From UBA6987 sp045617825 (lineage in GTDB: Bacteria; Bacillota; Clostridia; Lachnospirales; Lachnospiraceae), in the NCBI GenBank assembly GCA_045617825.1, contig JAZLJI010000091.1, forward strand, positions 1 to 5,196: DNA of 5,196 nucleotides, given 5' to 3'. The number at the start of each line of letters is the position of its first letter. Positions within the stretch are counted from its first letter, which is position 1. Both the position numbers and the translations under genes were made by a program. Of the stretch, positions 1 to 5,196 are shown in pieces. The notes under the pieces are model-generated. The model ran no database searches, was not told the origin of the DNA, and worked only from the letters and a program-made list of their open reading frames with translations.

Positions 1-50
1 CCGCCTCAGAAAGAAGCGCCCTGAGGCCACCGCCTCAGAAAAAAAGCGCG
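1..50. repeat. Imperfect direct repeat with a nested inverted repeat
   Basis: CCGCCTCAGAAA followed by an A/G run and GCGC occurs at 1-19 and again at 30-49, differing by one substitution and one inserted base. Between them, CTGAGGC (21-27) pairs perfectly with GCCTCAG (32-38) around a CACC loop, and can instead pair with the GCCTCAG at 3-9. Read on the minus strand, the second hairpin is followed by GGCGC and TTCTTT, which resembles a second terminator. The repeat may continue beyond the left edge. Confidence 0.55.
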
Positions 51-58
51 GCTCCGCG
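39..58 (-). terminator. Rho-independent terminator candidate for the operon
   Basis: On the minus strand CGCGG (58-54) and CCGCG (51-47) form a short G/C stem, followed by one C and seven T residues (45-39). A competing stem, CTCCGC at 67-72 with GCGGAG at 56-61, lies just upstream. The T-run after a G/C stem, about 55 bp past the last stop, fits an intrinsic terminator ending the block. Confidence 0.55.
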
Positions 59-84
59 GAGAACGCCTCCGCAAAGCCGGGCCA

Positions 85-103
85 ACGGGGGCGCAGCCCC
101 CGT
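85..103 (-). terminator. Strong hairpin just after the lipoprotein stop
   Basis: ACGGGGGC at 85-92 pairs with GCCCCCGT at 96-103 around a three-base loop, a perfect 8-bp and nearly all-G/C stem starting eight bases beyond the stop codon. On the minus strand no T-run follows, so it may protect the 3' end of the mRNA or act together with the next hairpin rather than terminate alone. Confidence 0.55.
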
Positions 104-111
104 GAAAACAC

Positions 112-2043
112 TTATCTGACGGTAAATTCCACGCTGGCGGCTTCAGTCACCTGCACGGGGACCTTGACGTCGGTCTGCGGACCGGCCATGACGAAGCACT
201 TCACGCAGTATTTGCCGGCGGGAAGCTCCTTCAGGGCAGCGTCCAGGTCCTTGTTGCTCCAGCCCCAGCCCAGCTGATGATAGCCGTAGTCGCGGTGGGA
301 GAAGAGCACCTTTCCGCTCTCGTCCAGGATCTGACCCTCCACGTAGATCATGCGGTAATTGGAGGTGAGACCCACGTAGAAGCCGTTTTCCACCACGCTG
401 GTGGGCGTGGAAGGCGTCACGGCCTGCAGGACCTCGTCGTCCACCGTGCCGGTCTCATAGACGGTCAGGGTGTAGGGGGCATATTCCGACGCCAGAGCCT
501 GTCTGAAGCTGAGCGCGTTGTCGACCCGGCAGCAGGCACCCTGGAGCACCTTCCAGCCGGCGTAGCTGCTGGAGAGCTTGCGGCCGTCCGCCAGAGCGAC
601 GGTCTTGGTCTCGCTGCCCTTCTGGATCGTATACTGACCGCTGCCGGCCATATCCGTGAAGTACACGAAGCTCTTGTCGGGATTGATGGTGCCGTCGTTG
701 TTCCGGACTACCAGGGCCTTCTTGGAGATCATCCGTACGTGGGTGGCCTTCGGGAAGGAGAAGATCATGTCGCCGGTGCGGGTGTTGCCGTAGGCCTCGT
801 AAACGGTCTGCTCGTCAAACTGGCCCAGGATGGTGCCGGTGTTCCAGTAATACAGATCGTTGGTGAGGGGCGCCACGGGAACGAGGTATTTGTCCTCCAT
901 CACGCCTTCATAGGCCAGCCAGCCGTTGTTGGGGCTGATCCGGGAAATGCAGTCGTACATGAAGCCGGTGCAGTCCATGCCCTTGGTGGACACTTCCTTC
1001 TTTTTTCCGTTCGCGTCGACCTCCTCCAGCAGAGCCTCCAGCGGGTAAATGGTATCGCGGCTGTAGATGGGGCCGTAGTACTGGATGCCGGTGGGGTAGA
1101 TCACGTCGTATTTCTGGCCGTCCACAGAGGAACCGTTATAGTTGGCCGTGACCACGTCCTCGTCGCAGGTCCAGGCATAGCCGGTGATCTTCTTCAGCTG
1201 ATCGCCGACGAAATTCCGGAGGACCTTGGGGTCGTACTGCTGAGAGGTCACCTTCGGGGCGTCGATCTCCGGCAGGGCTCCGGGATAGCCGTACAGGCTG
1301 AATTCGGAGACGCGGATGCTTTCATACTGGCATTCGTGACGGCCGGTGGGGCGCAGGATGATGTCGGTGATCACTTCGCCGGCATCCACCAGGGCCTTCA
1401 GGTCCTCGGTGTAGAGGCGGTAATAGCCGCCGTTGAAGTCCTGGTTCTTGACCTGGATGCCGCCCAGGAACTGGTAGCCCAGGAGACCGGCGGTCTTTTC
1501 CTTCCAGGTCTTGCCGCCATCGGTGGAGACCTGGACCTCTAGGCCGTCCGTGCACATGATGTTCATATCATGGCTCTTGCCCTGGCAGTAGGCGTAGTCG
1601 AAGACCAGCTGGACGGAGCCGTATTTGGCGGTGTCGATGTCGGGGGCCTCCGCCAGAGGGATGTTGACGCCCTTGGGCACGTCCTTGGTGTTCAGCGCGA
1701 CGGTCTTGTAGGTGAACAGGACCACCTCGTCCTGATTATTGACCTTGGCGACCGCCAGGCTGTTGGTGATGGCGTTGCACTGGAGGGCCTTCGCATTCTC
1801 CTGACCCTTCAGGGACACGGTGTAGCGGTACAGCAGCTCTCCGGGCGCGTCGGCGTGGAGGGGCGGCAGATCCGGCAGGATCGGCTCGATATCCGGCTCG
1901 GTCGTCTGCTCGGTGGGAGCGGCAGTGGGCGCCTCAGTGGTTTCTGTCGCGGCACCGGTGGTCTCCGGCGTATTGCCGCCGCAGCCTGCCAGCAGACCGA
2001 GGCACAGGACAAATGCCAGCAGCAGGGTTGTGAGTTTCTTCAT
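112..2043 (-). CDS. Secreted lipoprotein with beta-sandwich and probable NlpC/P60-like domain
   Basis: Translation from the ATG at 2043 gives 643 residues. A type II signal peptide begins MKKL, continues with a hydrophobic core and ends in the lipobox LAGC with Cys21, so the protein should be lipid-anchored outside the membrane. Residues 22-68 are a Thr/Glu/Pro-rich tether. Residues 69-255 look like an all-beta module with a VSTDGGKTW stretch (172-180), as in extracellular carbohydrate-binding or sialidase-type sandwiches. At 357-361 DCTGF matches the NlpC/P60 nucleophile motif DCSGF (Cys358). TGDMIF (423-428) followed by THVRM (434-438, His435) matches the GDLVFF...HVGI block. The order and about 77-residue spacing fit a cysteine peptidase or amidase of cell-wall type. 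The third catalytic residue is not clear. The last 110 or so residues look Ig-like. Substrate and link to the upstream enzymes are unknown. Confidence 0.82.
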   Translation of the reverse strand: MKKLTTLLLAFVLCLGLLAGCGGNTPETTGAATETTEAPTAAPTEQTTEPDIEPILPDLPPLHADAPGELLYRYTVSLKGQENAKALQCNAITNSLAVAKVNNQDEVVLFTYKTVALNTKDVPKGVNIPLAEAPDIDTAKYGSVQLVFDYAYCQGKSHDMNIMCTDGLEVQVSTDGGKTWKEKTAGLLGYQFLGGIQVKNQDFNGGYYRLYTEDLKALVDAGEVITDIILRPTGRHECQYESIRVSEFSLYGYPGALPEIDAPKVTSQQYDPKVLRNFVGDQLKKITGYAWTCDEDVVTANYNGSSVDGQKYDVIYPTGIQYYGPIYSRDTIYPLEALLEEVDANGKKKEVSTKGMDCTGFMYDCISRISPNNGWLAYEGVMEDKYLVPVAPLTNDLYYWNTGTILGQFDEQTVYEAYGNTRTGDMIFSFPKATHVRMISKKALVVRNNDGTINPDKSFVYFTDMAGSGQYTIQKGSETKTVALADGRKLSSSYAGWKVLQGACCRVDNALSFRQALASEYAPYTLTVYETGTVDDEVLQAVTPSTPTSVVENGFYVGLTSNYRMIYVEGQILDESGKVLFSHRDYGYHQLGWGWSNKDLDAALKELPAGKYCVKCFVMAGPQTDVKVPVQVTEAASVEFTVR

Positions 2044-2049
2044 CGCAGT

Positions 2050-2055
2050 CCTCCT
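2050..2055 (-). promoter_or_regulatory. Ribosome binding site that fixes the lipoprotein start
   Basis: A perfect AGGAGG on the minus strand lies six bases before the ATG at 2043-2041. It decides the start. The open frame extends 22 codons further, to an ATG at 2109-2107 inside the VOC gene, but that ATG would put a charged extension in front of an obvious signal peptide. Confidence 0.85.
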
Positions 2056-2086
2056 TTTCAAAGCGCTGAGTGTTTCGGTGAAGGTC

Positions 2087-2557
2087 TTATTTGGTGATGT
2101 CTCCGTCATCCCAGCGCTGGATCTCGATGCAGTTGCCGTCGGGGTCCTTGGCGTAGCAGATGGTCAGAGTCTGGCCCTTGGTAGGGTAGTAGTTCTTGAT
2201 GATCTCTCCGTAAACGCTTCCGCCGTGATCCAGCAGCTCCTGGACCTTAGCCTCCACGTTCTCCACGGCAAATGCCAGATGGCCCATGCCCTGTCCGTTG
2301 ATGCGGTTGCTGGGGGTGCCGTCCGGATAATCCCAGGTGAAGAATTCGATGGTGGGGCCGTTCTCGCCGTAGCCGGGCAGCAGCATGTGGCAGCCGGTGA
2401 CGCGGGCATTGTCCATGCCGGTGGCGCGGTGATACCAGTCACCGTTCAGGTCTCTCAGCGGAGGGACCAGCTTCATGTCGAAAACTTCCTCGTAGAACTT
2501 CGCCAGGGCCTTCCAGTCCGGGGTGTTGATATTGGTGTGAGTATAAACGATAGCCAT
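2087..2557 (-). CDS. VOC-superfamily metalloenzyme (glyoxalase I / epimerase-like)
   Basis: The 156-residue protein has the length and internal duplication of a single-chain vicinal-oxygen-chelate protein, two beta-alpha-beta-beta-beta halves that pair to hold one divalent metal. All four expected ligands are present: His7 in YTHTNI, Glu71 in TIEFF, His93 in GHLAF and Glu145 in CIEIQ. The FYEEVF (21-26) and KDPDGNCIEI (137-146) segments are typical of the superfamily. Known members include glyoxalase I, methylmalonyl-CoA epimerase and ring-cleaving dioxygenases. The intact H/E/H/E set fits a glyoxalase or epimerase better than an antibiotic-binding protein, but the reaction cannot be fixed. 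It lacks a signal peptide, so it is cytoplasmic. Its place directly after a LarA homologue suggests a shared hydroxyacid or oxoacid pathway, which is inference. The stop lies 43 bp before the lipoprotein start. Confidence 0.88.
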   Translation of the reverse strand: MAIVYTHTNINTPDWKALAKFYEEVFDMKLVPPLRDLNGDWYHRATGMDNARVTGCHMLLPGYGENGPTIEFFTWDYPDGTPSNRINGQGMGHLAFAVENVEAKVQELLDHGGSVYGEIIKNYYPTKGQTLTICYAKDPDGNCIEIQRWDDGDITK

Positions 2558-2562
2558 ATTGT

Positions 2563-2567
2563 CTCCT
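2563..2567 (-). promoter_or_regulatory. Ribosome binding site of the VOC gene
   Basis: AGGAG on the minus strand, preceded by further A residues, sits five bases before the ATG at 2557-2555, in the 33-bp gap after the LarA stop. No hairpin or promoter is visible in that gap, so the VOC gene is probably read from the same transcript. Confidence 0.7.
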
Positions 2568-2590
2568 TTTCAGGCATTTGCCTGTGATCG

Positions 2591-3844
2591 TCAGTCCGGG
2601 GCTACCGGCAGGGTCGCGCCGCCGAAGGGCATCGCGATCACCGTGGCGTCGGGACCGTATTGGGCCAGAGCTTCGTCCAGGGCTGCCTGGGCGCTCTCGG
2701 CGGGGTTCAGGAAGAGGGTGCGGACGAAATCCGGCTCCAGCTCGGAGACCAGATCGATCCGGCAGTGCTCCAGCATCATGCCGATGGCGGCGGCCTTGTG
2801 ACCGCCCAGCTGGAAGTCCACGGCGATGCGCTCCACCATGGCGTGGGCGCTTTCGGAGCCCACCAGCCATTCCTCGAATTTCGCGCTGCCCAGGCCTTCA
2901 TTGCAGGCACCGATCAGGATCACGGTGCCGCCGTCCCGGACGGCGTATTTGGCGTTGTCCAGCGCCTTCTGGGTCTGGTACAGGTTGGCATCCTTGGGGG
3001 CGCCGCCCTGGCTGACCAGCACGATGTCCGCCCGCTTTTCGATGGGCTTCAGGTACATTTTATCCAGGTAGCGGCAGGCGTCCCGATGAGCCTTCGTGAC
3101 ATCGCCCGCGGCCGCGTAGACGATATGCTTGTGCTCGTCCAGCACCACGTTCACAATGAAGTCCACGCCGCAGATGGCGCCGGCCTCCTCGATGTCCTCC
3201 CGGATGGGATTGCCCTCGAGCTTCCCCGCGCAGGCCGCCTCGTCCACCATCATCCGGTGGTTCCGGCTGATGGCCTCCGGGGTGGAGGCGCCGGGCATGA
3301 TGGCCTTGTAGCCGCCCGAATAGCCCGCGAAATAGTGGAATTCCACGTTGCCCAGGCAAATGCGGACGTCCGCCTCGGCGACGCGGCGGGTGATATCCAC
3401 CGGGGTCCCGCGGGAGGTGACGCCCATCCGCACGCAGTCGGAGGGCTCGCTGTCCTCGCAGCGGATCATGTCATAGACCTTATCTCCGGCCAGGTGCCGC
3501 TTCTCCGCCTCGGTCTGATGGCGGTGGGAGCCCAGGCCGAAGACCAGGGTGATATCCTCCCTGGCGACGCCGGCGGCAAAAAGCTCCTCCAGCACGGCGG
3601 GAGCGGTCTCCCAGGTCGGCATGGGCCGGGAAATGTCGCTGGTGACGATGGCGATCTTCTGACCGGGACGCACCAGCTCCCGCAGGGGCCTGCTGCCGAT
3701 GGGGTGGGCCAGGGCGTAGCGCACGGCCTCTTCCCCGCGGCGCTCATGCTCCATGGGATTGGAGACCAGCACCGCCTGCAGATTTTTCTCCGGCAGGGTC
3801 ACGGTCTCCGTGCGGCTGCCGTATCCGAATTCCAGCGTCCTCAT
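2591..3844 (-). CDS. larA: LarA-type nickel-pincer 2-hydroxyacid racemase/epimerase homologue
   Basis: This is a 417-residue cytoplasmic protein of the lactate racemase (LarA, DUF2088) family. These enzymes move a hydride at C2 of a 2-hydroxyacid using a nickel-pincer nucleotide cofactor. The Lactobacillus plantarum active site can be matched almost one for one: SDISRP (69-74) carries Asp70 and Arg73; GSHRH (105-109) carries catalytic His107; HYFAGYSGGYKAIMPG (170-185) carries His170 and the cofactor-binding Lys180; NH (195-196) gives His196; and YQTQK (289-293) gives Gln290 and Lys293. Nothing is missing or truncated. The family includes lactate, malate, other hydroxyacid and sugar-acid enzymes, so the substrate is open and the symbol denotes the family only. 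The cofactor genes larB, larC and larE are not in the window and must lie elsewhere. It is coupled to the PGK gene by an ATGA overlap, and the VOC gene follows 33 bp later. Confidence 0.9.
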   Translation of the reverse strand: MRTLEFGYGSRTETVTLPEKNLQAVLVSNPMEHERRGEEAVRYALAHPIGSRPLRELVRPGQKIAIVTSDISRPMPTWETAPAVLEELFAAGVAREDITLVFGLGSHRHQTEAEKRHLAGDKVYDMIRCEDSEPSDCVRMGVTSRGTPVDITRRVAEADVRICLGNVEFHYFAGYSGGYKAIMPGASTPEAISRNHRMMVDEAACAGKLEGNPIREDIEEAGAICGVDFIVNVVLDEHKHIVYAAAGDVTKAHRDACRYLDKMYLKPIEKRADIVLVSQGGAPKDANLYQTQKALDNAKYAVRDGGTVILIGACNEGLGSAKFEEWLVGSESAHAMVERIAVDFQLGGHKAAAIGMMLEHCRIDLVSELEPDFVRTLFLNPAESAQAALDEALAQYGPDATVIAMPFGGATLPVAPD

Positions 3845-5100
3845 CGGTCCGCTCCGAAGGTCTTCGCGGCGTGGCGCAGGGCCTTTACCGCGGGCAGCTC
3901 TTCGCCGGTCAGGAAGCGGATGAGCGCTCCGCCGCCGGTGCAGACGTAGCCGAGCTTATCGGAGACCTTGTATTTTTTGGCCGCGGTCACGCTGTCGCCG
4001 CCGCCCACCACCGTATAGGCAGGGGTGGAGGCCAGGGCTTCGTAGATGGCCTTGGTCCCGGCCTCGGTGGCTTCCTGCTCGAACACACCGGCAGGGCCGT
4101 TCACGAAGACCGTCGCGGCTGCCGAGATCTCTTTTTCGTACCGGGCGATGGTGCGGCTGCCGATATCCATCGCGGAGATCTCCGCGGGAACGGCACCGAC
4201 GGCGCATTCCTTCCGGGCGCTGTCCTCCACGTAGGCCAGGTCCTCGGGCAGGATCAGCTTGTCGCCGTATTTGTCCAGGAGTTTTGCGGCCACGTCGATA
4301 TATTCGCCGTAATTGCTCTTATAAATGAAGTCCAGGCTGCCCTTGCCGATGTTCTCGCCCTTCGCGGCCAGCAGGATGTTGGCCACCAGACCTCCGGTCA
4401 GGATCTTATCGGCAGAGCCGTTCCCCAGCACGGTGTCCATCATAATGAAAGCGTCGGAGATCTTGGCGCCGCCCAGCACGAAGACGCAGGGGCGCTTCGG
4501 GGCTTCCATCAGCTGGGAGATCACGCAGTATTCTTCCTCAAACAGCCGGCCCATCGCGGAGGGCAGGACCTGCTCGAAGCCGCAGATGCTGGGCTGATCT
4601 CTGTGGGCCGCGGCAAATGCGTCGCAGACGTAGAGATCCGCCAGAGGAGCCAGCTTTTCCACCATCAGGGTCTTTGCCTGCTCCTCGTGGGAGAGCTTCA
4701 GCTTCATCTCGAAGAGGGTCTGCTCCTCGCCCACGTAGCGGACGTTGTCCAGCAGCAGGACCTCGCCGTCCTGCAGGTTGCGGATGACTTCTCTGGCCGC
4801 GGGGCCGCAGACGTCGTCGATCCACTTGACCTCCTGACCCAGGAGCTTCTCCAGGACCAGCGCGTGAGGGCGGGTGTTATAGAAATTCTTGTATTCGATA
4901 TCGCTGCCCTGATGAGCCATCAGGACGGTCCTCGCGCCCTTCGCGATCAGCTCCCGCACGGTCTTCGCGCAGGCCTCGATGCGCTGGGTGCTCTTCAGGG
5001 TGCCGGTCGCCCGGTCCACCGGCTGGTTCATGTCCACCCGGCAGAGGACGGTCTTGCCCTTTAAGTCGAAATCATCTAAAGTGTGTATTCCGAATCGCAT
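3841..5100 (-). CDS. pgk: Phosphoglycerate kinase, archaeal-like branch (divergent)
   Basis: PGK transfers phosphate between 1,3-bisphosphoglycerate and ADP in glycolysis or gluconeogenesis, in the cytoplasm. The 419 residues are a full family length. Visible motifs in order are RVDMNQP (21-27), the substrate Arg at 40, AHQG (62-65), DNVRY (118-122), DAFAAAHR (160-167), LGGAKISD (209-216), NGSADKILTGGLVANILL (227-244), VNGPAGVFE (333-341), GGGDSVTAA (366-374) and TGGGA (388-392). The NGSAD...GGLVAN segment is, from memory, characteristic of archaeal PGKs rather than the usual bacterial form. Two positions are odd. Ser66 stands where classical PGKs have the Arg of HLGRP, and Ala217 stands where they have the second Lys of GGAKVxDK. 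A 3-phosphoglycerate kinase is likely, but a related substrate is possible. Its stop overlaps the start of the LarA gene by 4 bp. Confidence 0.9.
   Translation of the reverse strand: MRFGIHTLDDFDLKGKTVLCRVDMNQPVDRATGTLKSTQRIEACAKTVRELIAKGARTVLMAHQGSDIEYKNFYNTRPHALVLEKLLGQEVKWIDDVCGPAAREVIRNLQDGEVLLLDNVRYVGEEQTLFEMKLKLSHEEQAKTLMVEKLAPLADLYVCDAFAAAHRDQPSICGFEQVLPSAMGRLFEEEYCVISQLMEAPKRPCVFVLGGAKISDAFIMMDTVLGNGSADKILTGGLVANILLAAKGENIGKGSLDFIYKSNYGEYIDVAAKLLDKYGDKLILPEDLAYVEDSARKECAVGAVPAEISAMDIGSRTIARYEKEISAAATVFVNGPAGVFEQEATEAGTKAIYEALASTPAYTVVGGGDSVTAAKKYKVSDKLGYVCTGGGALIRFLTGEELPAVKALRHAAKTFGADR
3852..3855 (-). promoter_or_regulatory. Ribosome binding site of the LarA-family gene, inside the kinase end
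   Basis: GGAG on the minus strand lies seven bases before the ATG at 3844-3842, within the last codons of the kinase gene. Together with the ATGA overlap (3841-3844) it supports this start and suggests translational coupling of the two proteins. Confidence 0.6.
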
Positions 5101-5163
5101 GGTTCACCTCGTGAAAACGGATATTCCGCCGGCCCCGGGGGGCCCGCGGGAAACCGGGGGGGA
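5101..5163 (-). other. G/C-rich intergenic spacer and leader of the kinase gene
   Basis: The 63-bp gap holds a run of G/C blocks at about 5127-5162. These include an interrupted inverted repeat, GGCCCC at 5131-5136 against GGGGCC at 5139-5144, and the palindrome CCCGCGGG at 5143-5150. On the minus strand no T-run follows these stems, so it is not a classical intrinsic terminator. I see no convincing -35/-10 promoter pair. The kinase is therefore either co-transcribed with the upstream gene or served by a promoter outside the window. The structure may modulate read-through or mRNA stability, which is inference. Confidence 0.45.
5104..5110 (-). promoter_or_regulatory. Ribosome binding site of the kinase gene
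   Basis: On the minus strand GAGGTGA lies just upstream of the ATG at 5100-5098, with four bases between GAGGTG and the A of the ATG apart from its final A. This is a good anti-16S match and supports that ATG as the start. The predicted protein then begins at the normal PGK N-terminus, with the RVDxNxP motif at residues 21-27. Confidence 0.65.
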
Positions 5164-5196
5164 TCACTTCAGATCCTTCAATTTTCCCATGCCCAG
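5164..5196 (-). CDS. C-terminal end of an unidentified upstream gene (partial)
   Basis: Reading leftward from the window edge, one frame gives LGMGKLKDLK followed by TGA at 5166-5164. Only ten residues are visible, so no family can be named. It sits 63 bp upstream of the kinase start in the same direction, the usual spacing for a preceding operon member. The Lys-rich, hydrophilic end is typical of a protein C-terminus. It could be a chance open stretch, because eleven codons prove little. An internal ATG at 5190-5188 has no obvious ribosome binding site in the few bases visible. Confidence 0.35.
   Translation of the reverse strand: MGMGKLKDLK

Noticed and set aside
277..1542. Long plus-strand open frame (421 codons) opposite the lipoprotein
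   Set aside because: It mirrors the codon structure of the minus-strand gene in GC-rich DNA. Its protein is rich in Val, Gly, Asp and His with no recognisable motif, and the opposite strand encodes a clear signal peptide and domains.
2044..2109. Upstream start for the lipoprotein giving 665 residues
   Set aside because: It would overlap the VOC gene by 23 bp and place 22 hydrophilic residues before the signal peptide; the ATG at 2043 has a perfect AGGAGG six bases upstream and starts directly at MKKL.
1913..2587. Plus-strand open frame (224 codons) spanning the VOC gene and its flanks
   Set aside because: It crosses two genes and their ribosome binding sites on the other strand and shows no motif of its own.
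2439..2870. Minus-strand open frame (143 codons) across the LarA/VOC junction
   Set aside because: It is an Arg/Gly/Pro-rich out-of-frame reading of both genes and has no support against the two well-conserved proteins it overlaps.
2660..3949. Plus-strand open frame (429 codons) opposite the LarA-family gene
   Set aside because: The LarA homologue on the other strand has a complete active site; this frame is low-complexity Gly/Val/Ala/His/Asp shadow sequence with no family resemblance.
3871..5064. Plus-strand open frame (397 codons) opposite the kinase
   Set aside because: The composition is typical of an antisense shadow of a GC-rich gene, while the minus strand encodes an unmistakable PGK.
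5101..5163. Promoter for the kinase operon
   Set aside because: No -35/-10 pair of acceptable quality and spacing is visible in this G/C-dominated spacer; the only AT-rich piece (about 5114-5125) has no partner element.

Overview
The window reads as chromosomal DNA of a GC-rich, Gram-positive anaerobe, most likely a gut or rumen clostridial lineage (Oscillospiraceae-like). The grounds are strong AGGAGG-type ribosome binding sites at short spacing, a Clostridia-style lipoprotein leader followed by a Thr/Glu/Pro-rich tether, and GC-rich codon use. This assignment is inference; there is no rRNA or marker gene for species placement.

All supported genes lie on the minus strand and form one tight block, read from right to left: the last codons of an unidentified gene (5164-5196); a 63-bp, very G/C-rich spacer; a 419-residue phosphoglycerate kinase of the archaeal-like branch (3841-5100); a LarA-type nickel-dependent hydroxyacid racemase/epimerase homologue (2591-3844), whose start overlaps the kinase stop by 4 bp; a small VOC-fold metalloenzyme (2087-2557); and a secreted lipoprotein with a probable NlpC/P60-like cysteine-hydrolase core (112-2043). 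Gaps between genes are 33 and 43 bp, with no terminator visible inside the block. Tandem hairpins, one followed by seven T residues, lie beyond the lipoprotein stop (about 1-103) and probably end the transcript.

The first three genes look like a metabolic cassette: an acyl-phosphate-forming kinase, a 2-hydroxyacid racemase/epimerase and a VOC enzyme (a family that includes glyoxalase I and methylmalonyl-CoA epimerase). The LarA and VOC proteins keep all the catalytic or metal-binding residues I can check. The kinase keeps most of the substrate and ATP motifs but has Ser where classical PGKs have the Arg of HLGRP, and Ala where they have the second Lys of GGAKVxDK. A specialised three-carbon or hydroxyacid route is therefore possible, but no substrate can be read from the sequence. 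The lipoprotein is probably transcribed with them but acts outside the membrane, and its functional link is unclear.

No RNA genes, mobile elements, CRISPR arrays or convincing promoters were seen. No stretch longer than 300 bases lacks a gene.
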